From: Faeciplasma sp900553675 | GTDB taxonomy: Bacteria > Bacillota > Clostridia > Oscillospirales > Ruminococcaceae | Length of the DNA: 64,000 nt | Direction: 5' to 3' | Assembly: GCA_958428235.1 (NCBI GenBank) | Contig: CAUAFG010000011.1 | Span: forward strand, 1 to 64,000 | Part shown: positions 24,772 through 33,525 of the stretch, piece by piece | Layout of the letters: each line of letters opens with the position of its first letter | Position numbering within the stretch: position 1 is the first letter of the stretch | Translations under genes and position numbers: made by a program | The notes under the pieces: generated by a model | The model's database searches: none | The model's input: the letters and a program-made list of their open reading frames with translations, nothing else | Told to the model about the DNA's origin: nothing

Positions 24772-26199
24772 GTGTTTGTAAGACTTATAGATTTTATGTC
24801 GGAAGCGGTGTGGAGTATTCCCACCGTTGCGCTTATCGCCCTTACAGGGCTGTGGTTCACGGTTAAAATGCGGTGCTTGCAGATAACCTCTTTTAAAGAA
24901 ATGCTGCGTGCGCTGCGCAAAAACCTGTTTTCGGGAGGAACGCGCCGCGCAATAGAATCAATCTCGACCGCCCTTGCCGCAACCGTCGGAACAGGTAGCG
25001 TAAGCGGGGTTGCGACCGCTTTGACAATCGGCGGAGCGGGAGCGATATTCTGGCTGTGGGTGTCCGCGTTTCTGGGGATGGCTGTTGCATATGCCGAGGG
25101 TGTTTTAAGTATAAAATACCGAAGCGGCAAAAAAGGCGGAATAATGTATTCTATCCGCGACGGGCTGAAAGAACCCTTTGCGGCGGCAGTGTATGCGGCG
25201 TTCACCCTGCTTGCATCTTTCGGAATGGGCAGCATGGCTCAGACAAATGCCGGCACTCAGGCAATCAGCGCGGAATTTTCGGTTCAGCCGGTTATAATAG
25301 GGGCGGTGTTTGCAATAGTCGCTGCGTTGTGCGTGTTTTCAAAAAGGGATTTCACCGGCAAAGCCTGCTCGGTCTTTCTGCCGGTGCTGTCGGTGGCGTA
25401 TATATGCGTGACGCTGTGGGTCATAATAGTCAATTATAAAAATATTCCATCTGCTTTTGAAATGATTTTTTCTTCGGCGTTCGGACTAAGACCGATTGCC
25501 GGAGGCGCTGCCGGATATGCCGTCAAGCAGGCGATATCCACCGGCTTTAAGCGGGGAATCTTCTCAAACGAGGCGGGACTCGGCACAACCGCCGCTATTC
25601 ACGCCGAGGCGCAGGGAATATCTCCCCATGAGCAGGGGCTGATGAATATGTTTGAGGTGATAACCGATACGTTTATAATATGCACCTTAACGGCACTTTG
25701 TATTCTCACATCGGGAGCGCAAAATTCGGGTCTGGACGGCGCCGAGCTTGTTACAACCGCCTGCAAAACCGCTTTCGGCGATATATCCGGAAAAATCGTA
25801 GCAATAAGCATATGCGGCTTTTCGCTGGCGACGGTTATGGGGTGGTCGAAAATAGGTCTGGGCGCGGCGGATTATCTCGGCGGGAAGACGAGGATAACGG
25901 TGTATAAGCTTGCATATGTCGCTGCGGCGTTTGCAGGGAGCGTTGTAAGTCTGGATATAGCATGGAAGATAAGCGATATCTTCAACGGCATGATGATTTT
26001 CCCCTGCACCATCGCGCTGATACTTTTGCGAAAGGAGATAACAGGGGCAAGGGAAGAGGAAAATTATAGCCGCCCCGTAGAACCAAAGCCGTTTTCTCCG
26101 CGCTCGGAATCGGGAAGCTCGTCAGCCTCGCAGACCTCGGGGAAGATTACGGGCGTAACCACAATCTGCGCAAACCGCTCGCCCGGCTCGAAGATGTAG
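24772..26199 (+). CDS. Sodium:alanine (AGCS family) symporter
   Basis: 475 residues with about ten membrane helices. AGCS proteins import alanine or glycine with sodium. Signatures: TALAATVGTGSVSGVATAL, GMAVAYAEGVLSIKYR, and the conserved FKRGIFSNEAGLGTTA with HAEAQGISPHEQGL. Start is GTG 24772, with GGGGA 9 bases upstream. The membrane core ends near residue 425 (LLRKEI); the last 45 residues are hydrophilic and are read from DNA antisense to the end of dut, a 136-bp tail-to-tail overlap. That tail is probably an added, unconserved extension. Confidence 0.9.
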   Translation: MFVRLIDFMSEAVWSIPTVALIALTGLWFTVKMRCLQITSFKEMLRALRKNLFSGGTRRAIESISTALAATVGTGSVSGVATALTIGGAGAIFWLWVSAFLGMAVAYAEGVLSIKYRSGKKGGIMYSIRDGLKEPFAAAVYAAFTLLASFGMGSMAQTNAGTQAISAEFSVQPVIIGAVFAIVAALCVFSKRDFTGKACSVFLPVLSVAYICVTLWVIIVNYKNIPSAFEMIFSSAFGLRPIAGGAAGYAVKQAISTGFKRGIFSNEAGLGTTAAIHAEAQGISPHEQGLMNMFEVITDTFIICTLTALCILTSGAQNSGLDGAELVTTACKTAFGDISGKIVAISICGFSLATVMGWSKIGLGAADYLGGKTRITVYKLAYVAAAFAGSVVSLDIAWKISDIFNGMMIFPCTIALILLRKEITGAREEENYSRPVEPKPFSPRSESGSSSASQTSGKITGVTTICANRSPGSKM

Positions 26200-26504
26200 G
26201 GCTTGGAGCCGTGGTTGATGATGGGTACAAGAATTTCCCCGCGATAGTCGGAATCGATAACGCCGACCGAATTTGAAAGAGTAAGCCCGAATTTTCTGCC
26301 CAAGGATGAGCGGATAAAGACCAAAAGAACAACGTCCTCACGCTCGGGACAGCAGGCAACGCCGCAGGGGATGGTTGCAATTTCGCCCGGGTTGATGACT
26401 ATGGGAGCGTCAGAGCAGACGCATAAATCCAAGCCCGCACTTGCAGCCGTCGCCGATCTGGGAATAACGGCATTTTCGCGGAGCTTTTTAAAGGTAAGTT
26501 TCAT
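26064..26504 (-). CDS. dut: dUTP diphosphatase
   Basis: 146 residues, normal for trimeric dUTPase, which hydrolyses dUTP to dUMP to keep uracil out of DNA. All five motifs are present in order: AGLDL, RSSLG, SNSVGVIDSDYRGE (with the catalytic Asp), RFAQIVV, and the C-terminal RGENGFGSTG arm. The 3' end overlaps the convergent symporter gene, so motif 5 is on DNA used by both strands. Confidence 0.95.
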   Translation of the reverse strand: MKLTFKKLRENAVIPRSATAASAGLDLCVCSDAPIVINPGEIATIPCGVACCPEREDVVLLVFIRSSLGRKFGLTLSNSVGVIDSDYRGEILVPIINHGSKPYIFEPGERFAQIVVTPVIFPEVCEADELPDSERGENGFGSTGRL

Positions 26505-26557
26505 GTGTAATCGTGCCTTTCGTATAAGATACTGCTATGTGTCAAAAACAAAAAATT

Positions 26558-26779
26558 AAAAAGGTTCGTTCACCTTCCTTAAAGGTGGCGGGGTCGAGGG
26601 GCAGAGTCCTCGCAGGGTCTTGGGGCAGCGCCCCAAGTCGCTCCCCGCAGGGAGCGAAATCCCCAGCAGAGCGAAACGCAGGAGTGGGAGAAAAAACAGT
26701 CCGGTGGACTGTTTTTTCGTGGGAGGACCCTCGTCGGGGGTCCTCCTATGGGCGTGCGAAGCACGTCCATGACTGCACA
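26558..26779 (+). repeat. Dispersed multi-hairpin intergenic element, copy B
   Basis: Same element and orientation as copy A (6671-6959). Stems here: CACCTT/AAGGTG, CGAGGG/CCTCG, CTTGGGGC/GCCCCAAG, GCTCCC/GGGAGC, the GAAATCCCCAGC box, AACAGTCC/GGACTGTT with TTTT (about 26694-26717), GGAGGACCC/GGGTCCTCC and TGGGCGTGC/GCACGTCCA, then the GACTGCAC tail. Two stems differ from copies A/C on both arms at once. It fills the gap between dut and the U32 peptidase gene. Confidence 0.85.
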
Positions 26780-26854
26780 AACTATATATCATTACAAACT
26801 ATTAATTGACAAACAAACTTCCCATTCAATATAACAAAACACTGCCGGTTATCT

Positions 26855-28918
26855 TCACTCAATCCCCCGATAATAAAGCCCGCGAGTAAAATCCCCCTCC
26901 GGCTTAGCACCGTTCCGGTAATCATCAAAAACATCCCTGACCTGCTCAGGCGATTCATTCGTGAAATACAAAATCCCAAAATCAAGACTAAAGTCTCTCA
27001 GTTTGTCCGAAAGCCAGAGCGTCTTAGAATTGAGCAGCTCGTAATATCCAAGCTCCCTGCGGCACAAAATCGGGAATTTCGCCCCTGTTCGGTCAACAAC
27101 GGCATGAGTGCAGCCTTTGCACCCGACCTCCGCACTTATCGGGCAGTTTGCCGTCAGCATAAGCGGAAGTCTGCCGTAAACAATCGCCCCTGTCGGAACG
27201 GGCGCGGCAATAGCTCCCGCCTGAAACGCCTTAAGCTCGAACGAAAGGGTTATAGCTTCAAGCCCCGCTTGGGCGTATTCGTATGCCGAGATGGAGTTGG
27301 TTATGTTCAGCCCGAACCCGCCGATTGCTTTCAGCCCAAGCTCCTGCGCGATTATTATGTGCGCGGGATTGACGGCTTCAACCGCCTCAAACCCCAAAGC
27401 CTTCGCCGCTTCAAGCTCGGATATCACCTTACCCTCGTTGAAGGTAAACCGCGGCAGGGAAAGAACCGCTTTTTCCTTTGGCAGGCCCGCCCGCACGTAG
27501 GCTTCCGCCTGAGAAAGCGGGGTAATCACCCTTTCAATCCCGCCGATGTCTACAAGCGTAAGCTGCGAAACGGTCTGAACGCTTGCCCATAGCTCGGGGT
27601 ATTTTAAATTCAGGGTCTTGGGTCGAGCCAAAAACATATTTTCCGGCGTAAAGCTTTTTACTTTTGTAAGACTTTCCACCCGTGCTTCGTCCAAGGCGTC
27701 TACAGCCCTGCGGCGGAGCGAATTGAGCGACGACAGCGGAACCATAAGCCCGCCGTCGATGCTTATTTCAATGCTGTCGGGATAATACAAACTTCCGCCC
27801 AGCTTTGAAAGCTGAGCCTTAACGGTGTTCTCACCGGTGGGGCGGTTTATCGCCTTTTCGGGGACGTCCCCCTCAATAACAGCCGAATATTCGCCGCTTT
27901 TGGCTTTAAGCACGCAGGGAAGACCCTCGCGCGCGGTAAATTCAAGGCTTATCGGGAATTTCTGCGGCTCTTTTTTGTAAAGCTCCCGCAATTGCGGCAG
28001 AACTCCGCTTGCGGACACAACATCCTCCTTGGTTCTTGCACCGAACATATCCCTGCCGGTTCTGGACGTGTAATACCCATCGGTAAAGCCGCTTCTTGAA
28101 AATACCGCCTTAAGTGATTCAACACTGTAATCCTCGCCGTCGAGCGAGCGGCGCAAAGCGTCTGTAGCGGCGGCAACGTATTCCGGACGCTTCATTCTGC
28201 CCTCGATTTTCAAGGACGATACCCCAATGCCGCTCATTTCTCGGGCGTTGTCTATCACCGACATATCCTTCAGCGAAAGGGCGTATTTGTCCTGCGATTT
28301 TCCTTTTGCAGAGAAGGGAAGCCTGCATGCTCCTGCACACAACCCTCTGTTTGCCGAGCGCGAGCCTATCATCGCGCTTAAATAGCACTGCCCCGAAGCC
28401 GACATACATAGTGCGCCATGAACAAAGGCTTCGATTTCTATTCCCTCGCGGCAAAGCTGTGCGATTATCTGCTTTGAAAGCTCCCTTGAAACAACTGCCC
28501 GCCGATATCCGCGGCGCTTCGCCCATTTCATACCCGCTTGTGTGTGCAGGGTAAGCTGGGTGGAAGCGTGAACCGGCATATCCGGGCAGGCTGATTTAAC
28601 TATGTATAGCGCGGCTTCATCCTGAACTATAAGACCGTCGATTCCTATTTCGCAGGCGAAGGCGATAACACGCGCAAGCTCTTCAAGCTCGCCGTCTAAA
28701 ACGCAGGTGTTTATCGCCTGATATGCCAAAGCTCCGTATCTGTGGCAGAGCCTGACTGCGTCGCGCAGCTCGTCGCTGTCAAAATTCTTGGCGTTGTGGC
28801 GGGCGGAGAACCTTTTTCCGCCGAGATAAACGGCGTCAGCCCCGCACCGCAAAGCTGCTGTTAAGGCTTCAAACGACCCGCAGGGAGCCAGAAGCTCGGC
28901 GCGGTCAGACTTTTGCAT
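26855..28918 (-). CDS. Peptidase U32 family protein (RlhA/collagenase-like)
   Basis: 687 residues from ATG 28916-28918; a TTG 45 bp upstream is possible but has no better ribosome site. It begins ELLAPCGSFEALTAALRCGADAVYLG, the U32 opening, and contains ELSKQIIAQLCREGIEIEAFVHGALCMSASGQCYLS and NRGLCAGACRLPF, a cysteine-rich iron-sulphur-type region. The C-terminal half is a DUF3656 domain. U32 proteins with these cysteines act in RNA or ubiquinone hydroxylation (RlhA, UbiU/V) rather than proteolysis, so an rRNA hydroxylation role is a fair inference. It overlaps zapA by 14 bp. Confidence 0.88.
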   Translation of the reverse strand: MQKSDRAELLAPCGSFEALTAALRCGADAVYLGGKRFSARHNAKNFDSDELRDAVRLCHRYGALAYQAINTCVLDGELEELARVIAFACEIGIDGLIVQDEAALYIVKSACPDMPVHASTQLTLHTQAGMKWAKRRGYRRAVVSRELSKQIIAQLCREGIEIEAFVHGALCMSASGQCYLSAMIGSRSANRGLCAGACRLPFSAKGKSQDKYALSLKDMSVIDNAREMSGIGVSSLKIEGRMKRPEYVAAATDALRRSLDGEDYSVESLKAVFSRSGFTDGYYTSRTGRDMFGARTKEDVVSASGVLPQLRELYKKEPQKFPISLEFTAREGLPCVLKAKSGEYSAVIEGDVPEKAINRPTGENTVKAQLSKLGGSLYYPDSIEISIDGGLMVPLSSLNSLRRRAVDALDEARVESLTKVKSFTPENMFLARPKTLNLKYPELWASVQTVSQLTLVDIGGIERVITPLSQAEAYVRAGLPKEKAVLSLPRFTFNEGKVISELEAAKALGFEAVEAVNPAHIIIAQELGLKAIGGFGLNITNSISAYEYAQAGLEAITLSFELKAFQAGAIAAPVPTGAIVYGRLPLMLTANCPISAEVGCKGCTHAVVDRTGAKFPILCRRELGYYELLNSKTLWLSDKLRDFSLDFGILYFTNESPEQVRDVFDDYRNGAKPEGDFTRGLYYRGIE

Positions 28919-29288
28919 GACTTTGTGCCGGCTTAGATTCGCTATGCGAAAGCTTTTCTTCAAGCTCGGAAATCTTCTTTTGCAGCGCGCTTATTTCCTT
29001 TTTGCCCGACTCGAACTTTTGACGAGCCTTGTCAGCCGAGGTCATGTATTCGCCTATCTGCAAACGGATATTGTCGGCGCTTTCAGCCGCCTTGGAGGCT
29101 TCGTCCATAGCGTCGAGAGCGGCTAAAATTGCAACGTCGATTCCGCTAAGGGTCTTGCTTGCGGAAAGCATTTCGTTCATCTTAGAATCGAGTTTTCCTG
29201 CCAGATTCTGAGTGTATTCGGGGGAATTTTCGGTTATAAGGGTGTACTCTCTTCCGATGATTCTTACTTTAACGCGGTTTTCCATCAT
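28905..29288 (-). CDS. zapA: Cell division protein ZapA
   Basis: 127 residues. ZapA bundles FtsZ protofilaments at mid-cell. The N-terminal globular part is typical (VKVRIIGREYTLITENSPEY), then a long C-terminal coiled coil (about residues 60-115) rich in Lys, Glu and Ser. Two tandem ATG codons follow AAAGGA, and either could start. The U32 gene follows with overlapping ends, a pairing common in Clostridia. Confidence 0.88.
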   Translation of the reverse strand: MMENRVKVRIIGREYTLITENSPEYTQNLAGKLDSKMNEMLSASKTLSGIDVAILAALDAMDEASKAAESADNIRLQIGEYMTSADKARQKFESGKKEISALQKKISELEEKLSHSESKPAQSHAKV

Positions 29289-29312
29289 ATTTTTCCTTTC
29301 ATATATAAAAGT

Positions 29313-30263
29313 TTATTCCTGTTCTATAAGCTCAAAATACTCTTTTATTTCCGTTTTAAATTCCGTGTCGACGCTGAAATATCCGTTGTCGCCCCATGTT
29401 CCCTTGGGCATTCTGTAGGTTGCAGGGGACTGGGATATTTCTAAAAGATGCTCGTAAGCCGGCTTGACCTCTTTAAAGCTGCGGGAGGTTATATCGGTGT
29501 CGGAATTGTTGAATATTGTGTTGAATATATTTGTAAGGTTGTTTGTTATCTCCTCGGCGTTGGTAAGGAAGCCGGAATTGATGATTGAAGCTCCAAGCTC
29601 GCCGACCGCCTGTACCTTGGTTTTTTCGCCGTCGGCGTATAAAGGATATGTCAGGATTCTTCTGATATCGTCTCCCCATAACGTCCTTGATGCCGGTCCC
29701 TGCGAAAAGCTTGTAAGCTCGCCGGTCTCCTCGTTTTTGTAATACAGCTCCTCTGGGAAGGTGTAGCTGCTGGTTCCGCCGGCGTACTCCACCAAAGCCT
29801 TAAAACCGTCGTTGGATATTTTGATGTACTTGTCGCACTTAATGTCAAAGGCGTTTTCCACCGCCGCTTTAAGATATGACATTCCGCCGCTTTCAAAAAG
29901 CTGGGCAACGGTGCCGGAGGTTCCTCCAACCTCGGATAAGGTGTATTTGGACACCGGAACTATCTTAACGCTTCCGCCGTCCGGTAATACCCTTATAATC
30001 GCCATACCGTTTATGGTTTCGCCCTGCGCGCCGACGAACAGGATGGTTTCGCGGGCAAACGAAAAGTCCTCCTCCTCGCTTTCTCCGCTGTTTTCGGTTT
30101 GCGCCATTTGCTCCTCCTGAGCCTTTTTCTTTGCCGGCTGGGTTACGAAAATATCCAGCAGCAAAACTGCGCAGCTTCCGAAAATCACCAAGCATATAAA
30201 CATCGTGGCAACGTAAACCACTAAAACATTGATCTGTGAGCTTCTTTTTTTCTGTGTTGACAT
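29313..30263 (-). CDS. Degenerate LytR-CpsA-Psr (LCP)-like membrane-anchored protein
   Basis: 316 residues: a short cytoplasmic basic start, one membrane helix (about 13-38), an acidic Gln/Glu linker, then an extracellular domain. The domain follows the LCP plan (ETILFVGAQGE, a central YIKISNDGFKALVEYAGG matching the family's GF..LVD.lGG stretch), but the catalytic RDT/RDS segment is replaced by VPVSKYT and the usual Arg pair is not obvious. LCP enzymes attach polymers to peptidoglycan; this one may be a non-catalytic relative. CCGGAGGAA ribosome site upstream. Upstream of zapA on the same strand. Confidence 0.55.
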   Translation of the reverse strand: MSTQKKRSSQINVLVVYVATMFICLVIFGSCAVLLLDIFVTQPAKKKAQEEQMAQTENSGESEEEDFSFARETILFVGAQGETINGMAIIRVLPDGGSVKIVPVSKYTLSEVGGTSGTVAQLFESGGMSYLKAAVENAFDIKCDKYIKISNDGFKALVEYAGGTSSYTFPEELYYKNEETGELTSFSQGPASRTLWGDDIRRILTYPLYADGEKTKVQAVGELGASIINSGFLTNAEEITNNLTNIFNTIFNNSDTDITSRSFKEVKPAYEHLLEISQSPATYRMPKGTWGDNGYFSVDTEFKTEIKEYFELIEQE

Positions 30264-30492
30264 ACCGTTCCTCCGGTGAATTAGTATATATGTGTTGCAT
30301 TTTTATTTATCTTGGTATATAATTAATTATACGCCGATATTAAAGACAGAAATACCGCCGAACCGTTAATGATAATATCATTTCCGGTGATTTATATAAA
30401 AATAATACCATAAAAGCTGCGCCATTTCAAGAGAAATTTGATTACAAATCGGATATTTTAGATTTTTCGCGCAAGTCAGGAGGGCACAAGCC

Positions 30493-31641
30493 TTGATAAA
30501 TCAGAAAGAGCTTAAAAGAGCATGGGCGGAAATCCATCTGGATCGCCTTAAAAGAAACGTTGAAAAATGCCGCGGGCTTATAAGCAAGCCCTGCGAGATG
30601 ATGTGTGTTGTTAAAGCCAACTGCTACGGTCATGGCATAGAAAAAATAATCCCCTGCCTTCAGGACGAAGCGGGCATAGACTGGTTTGCGGTGTCGAATC
30701 TTATCGAGGCGATACAGCTGCGCCAGCTTGGGGTTACCGGCGAGATACTTATTCTGGGCTACACACCCCCGCAGAATGCCCCCGAGCTTGTGGAGTACGA
30801 CATCATTCAGGCGGTGACCGAATACTCCTACGCCTGCGAGCTTTCAAAAAGCTGCCCCATAAAGGAAAAAATAAGAGTACATATAGCCGTTGACACCGGT
30901 ATGACAAGAATAGGCGTTAGAGCCAAAGACGTTGGCGGCATATGCGACGAGATTCAGAAGATTGTTAAGCTCCCCAGCATTGAAACCGAGGGGATATTCA
31001 CCCACCTGAGCGTTGCCGACAGCGCCGCGCAGGACGATATCGAGTTCACCAAGCGGCAGATTGAGCTTATATGTGAAGTAAAGCGCGAGCTTAACAGGCG
31101 GCTTGTTGTAGTTAAACGTCTGCATTTCCTCAATTCTGCGGGTGCCGCGTATCACTTCGATTCGAGGAGCGACCTTGCGCGCTTTGGAATAATGCTTTAC
31201 GGTTTGCACCCCAACAGCGCGCTTCCGCTTCCTGTAGAGCTTGAACCGGTGATGGAGCTTAAGGCGGCGGTATCTCAGGTGAAAACGGTTGAAGCAGGTG
31301 TAAGCGTAAGCTACGGCAGGACGTATGTTACCGACAGGGAAACGCGGATAGCGACCGTCACCATCGGCTATGCCGACGGCTACCCAAGGCTGCTTTCGGG
31401 CAGAGCAAGCGTTATCATCAGGGGACGCAAAGCCCCGATAATCGGCAGGGTCTGCATGGATCAGCTTATGATAGATGTAAGCGGGATCCCCGACGTTGCC
31501 GAGGGCGACGTTGTTACCCTGTTCGGAACGGATGGAGATGAGAGCATAACCGCCGACGAGCTTGCCGATATCTATGGAAGCATTGGATATGAGATCGTCT
31601 GCGGGATAAGTCCGCGCGTACCCAGAATATTTATAGAGTAA
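30493..31641 (+). CDS. alr: Alanine racemase
   Basis: 382 residues. PLP enzyme making D-alanine for peptidoglycan. The PLP lysine is K41 in VVKANCYGHG, and the second catalytic residue (Tyr) is in SVSYGRTY near residue 274; the C-terminal beta domain contains IIGRVCMDQLMIDVS. The start codon is TTG at 30493, supported by AGGAGGG 8 bases upstream. The 230-bp upstream gap holds divergent promoters that I cannot fix exactly. It is followed by a hairpin overlapping its stop codon. Confidence 0.95.
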   Translation: MINQKELKRAWAEIHLDRLKRNVEKCRGLISKPCEMMCVVKANCYGHGIEKIIPCLQDEAGIDWFAVSNLIEAIQLRQLGVTGEILILGYTPPQNAPELVEYDIIQAVTEYSYACELSKSCPIKEKIRVHIAVDTGMTRIGVRAKDVGGICDEIQKIVKLPSIETEGIFTHLSVADSAAQDDIEFTKRQIELICEVKRELNRRLVVVKRLHFLNSAGAAYHFDSRSDLARFGIMLYGLHPNSALPLPVELEPVMELKAAVSQVKTVEAGVSVSYGRTYVTDRETRIATVTIGYADGYPRLLSGRASVIIRGRKAPIIGRVCMDQLMIDVSGIPDVAEGDVVTLFGTDGDESITADELADIYGSIGYEIVCGISPRVPRIFIE

Positions 31642-31790
31642 GCCGCCTGTTGGCGGCTTAGTTAAGAGAGAAAAGAGAAGAGTGAATAGAGAAAAGATTC
31701 GGTATCGCCTTCGGCGATGATTTTTGGAGCCGCTAAAGCGGCTAAAGTGAGGGAAAGGCGATTGTTTCGCAATCTTTTTTCGGTTTTTGG
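31639..31790. repeat. Mosaic hairpin repeats between alr and rimP
   Basis: Starts with a 9-bp TAAGCCGCC/GGCGGCTTA hairpin on the alr stop codon, then a purine tract AGAGAAAAGAGAAGAG (about 31666), the GGTATCGCC/GGCGATG module (31701-31719), GCCGCTAAAGCGGC, and GCGATTGTTTCGCAATC followed by TTTTTT, which can terminate. Confidence 0.6.
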
Positions 31791-31811
31791 CAACTTTTTT
31801 GCGTTTTGCTC

Positions 31812-31839
31812 TTGATTTTTCCGAAAAGTGTGTTATACT
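31812..31839 (+). promoter_or_regulatory. Promoter of the rimP-nusA-infB operon
   Basis: TTGATT at 31812-31817, 16 bp, TATACT at 31834-31839; the start would be near 31846. Confidence 0.65.
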
Positions 31840-31859
31840 ATTGTTAATAAATCTTAATG

Positions 31860-31893
31860 AAAGGCTGGAATCTGGTTCCGGTCTTTTGTTTTT
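31860..31893 (+). terminator. Leader attenuator hairpin ahead of rimP
   Basis: AAAGGCTGGAA and TTCCGGTCTTT form an 11-bp stem (two G-U) with a 5-base loop, followed by TGTTTTT. It lies between the promoter and the first gene, so it should terminate part of the transcripts. NusA, encoded downstream, could modulate it. Confidence 0.68.
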
Positions 31894-31931
31894 AGAGCGC
31901 GTTCACGCTCTGATATGAAAGGGATGATTTT

Positions 31932-32405
31932 ATGGCTGACAGCAAGGTGGCTGCGGCGGTAAGAGAGCTTGCACAACCCTTATGCGACGAGCTTGGTCTG
32001 TTTCTGTGGGACGTCAGGTTTGAAAAAGAAGGCGCAACCTGGTATCTGCGGGTGATTATCGATAAGGACGGCGGCATAGATATGGACGACTGCGAATCGC
32101 TTCACCGCCCATTAAACAAGCTGCTCGACGAAACCGACCCGATACCCCAGCAGTATGTGTTCGAGGTCAGCTCGCCCGGTCTTGCGAGAGAGCTGCGGCG
32201 TCCGGAGCATTTTGAGGTCTGCATCGGCGATCCGGTAAGGGTTCGGTTTATCCGTCCCAAAAACGGCGAGAAGGAGATAATCAGAACCCTTTCGGAGTAT
32301 GATAAAACCTTTATCACCCTCACCGACGACAACGGAGTCAGCGAGAATGTGGAGCTGTCCGAGTGCGCGTTCGTCAAGCTCTACGACGACGGCGATTTGT
32401 TCTGA
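31932..32405 (+). CDS. rimP: Ribosome maturation factor RimP
   Basis: 157 residues, normal size. RimP helps assemble the 30S subunit. Features: an N-terminal alpha/beta domain with DVRFEKEGATWYLRVIIDKDGGIDMDDCESL and EVSSPGLARELR, then a C-terminal SH3-like domain. It opens the conserved rimP-nusA operon. GAAAGGGATGA ribosome region before the ATG. Confidence 0.95.
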   Translation: MADSKVAAAVRELAQPLCDELGLFLWDVRFEKEGATWYLRVIIDKDGGIDMDDCESLHRPLNKLLDETDPIPQQYVFEVSSPGLARELRRPEHFEVCIGDPVRVRFIRPKNGEKEIIRTLSEYDKTFITLTDDNGVSENVELSECAFVKLYDDGDLF

Positions 32406-32472
32406 AAATCGCGCAGAGAACCGAAATTGTTGAAAACAATATTTGATATATGAAAGGAATGGTCACGACATT

Positions 32473-33525
32473 ATGAACAAGGTAAACAAGGAGTTTTTTG
32501 AGGCACTTAAGGGATTGGAGCTTACAAGCGGCATATCTCTTGAAGTGCTTATAGAAAGGATAAAGCAGGGAATATTAAAAGCCGTTAAGAGGGATTACCC
32601 CGATACCGAAAACGTCCGCATTGACATCGACCCTGATAAGCAGGAGTTCGGAATGTGCCTTTTAAAAACCGTGGTAGAGGGCGAGCCTGAGGATCCCGCA
32701 AACGAAATCAACATTGAGGAAGCAAGAACATATAATGAAAAACTTGTAATAGGCGACGCCTGCGAGATCCCGCTGTCTCCCGCAAAGTTCGGAAGAGTTG
32801 CGGCTTCAAGCGCAAAGCAGTCGATTCGCTCCGACTTAAAGCAGTTCGAGCGCGACAGGCTTGTAGCCCAGTACAAGGATAAGGAACACGAGCTTGTTTC
32901 CGCAACCGTTCAGAAGGTCGAGCCGGTTACAGGCAACGCTATACTTTTAATCAACAAGGACGAAATCTATTTTCCCAAGGCAGAGCAGATCCCAGGAGAG
33001 GAGCTTAAGGCTGGGGATATTATAAAGGTATACGTTGTCGGAGTTTTAAATCCCGACAAAAAGCCCTCGGTAAAGGTTTCAAGAACTCACCGCGACTTTG
33101 TTAAAAGACTGTTCGAGCTGGAGGTTCCCGAAATTTACGACGGTACCGTTGAAATCAAGGCGGTATCCCGCGAGGCAGGATCCCGAAGCAAGATAGCAAT
33201 AGTAAGCCACAACCCCGACGTTGACGCTATAGGCGCCTGCATAGGTCCCAAGCGTTCAAGAATCACCGCAATAGTTTCGGAGCTGGGCGGAGAAAAAATC
33301 GATCTTATAAGCTACAGCGAGGACGACGCCGAGTTTATCGCAAGCGCGCTGTCACCGGCAGAGGTAGTAAGCGTTACCTTGGCTGAGGACGGCACCAAAA
33401 CCGCTTCGGTCATAGTTCCCGCAAATCAGCTTTCGCTGGCGATAGGCAACAAGGGTCAGAACGCCAAGCTTGCCGCACGTCTTACCGGATACAAGATCGA
33501 TATATCCGCAAAAGAAGATGGTTAG
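32473..33525 (+). CDS. nusA: Transcription termination/antitermination factor NusA
   Basis: 350 residues from ATG 32473 (AAAGGA upstream); the frame extends to a TTG at 32443 without support. NusA binds RNA polymerase and controls pausing, termination and antitermination. Order: N-terminal polymerase-binding domain (1-125), S1 domain (about 130-200, LVSATVQKVEP), KH1 (IGACIGPKRSRI) and KH2 (LAIGNKGQNAKLAARLTG) at the end. It lacks the acidic C-terminal repeats of proteobacteria. Its end overlaps ylxR by 8 bp. Confidence 0.96.
   Translation: MNKVNKEFFEALKGLELTSGISLEVLIERIKQGILKAVKRDYPDTENVRIDIDPDKQEFGMCLLKTVVEGEPEDPANEINIEEARTYNEKLVIGDACEIPLSPAKFGRVAASSAKQSIRSDLKQFERDRLVAQYKDKEHELVSATVQKVEPVTGNAILLINKDEIYFPKAEQIPGEELKAGDIIKVYVVGVLNPDKKPSVKVSRTHRDFVKRLFELEVPEIYDGTVEIKAVSREAGSRSKIAIVSHNPDVDAIGACIGPKRSRITAIVSELGGEKIDLISYSEDDAEFIASALSPAEVVSVTLAEDGTKTASVIVPANQLSLAIGNKGQNAKLAARLTGYKIDISAKEDG

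Noticed and set aside
26537..26809. Open frames in the dispersed repeat (also at 6636 and 41453)
   Set aside because: They run through palindromic hairpins, differ in frame and length between copies and have no start signals.
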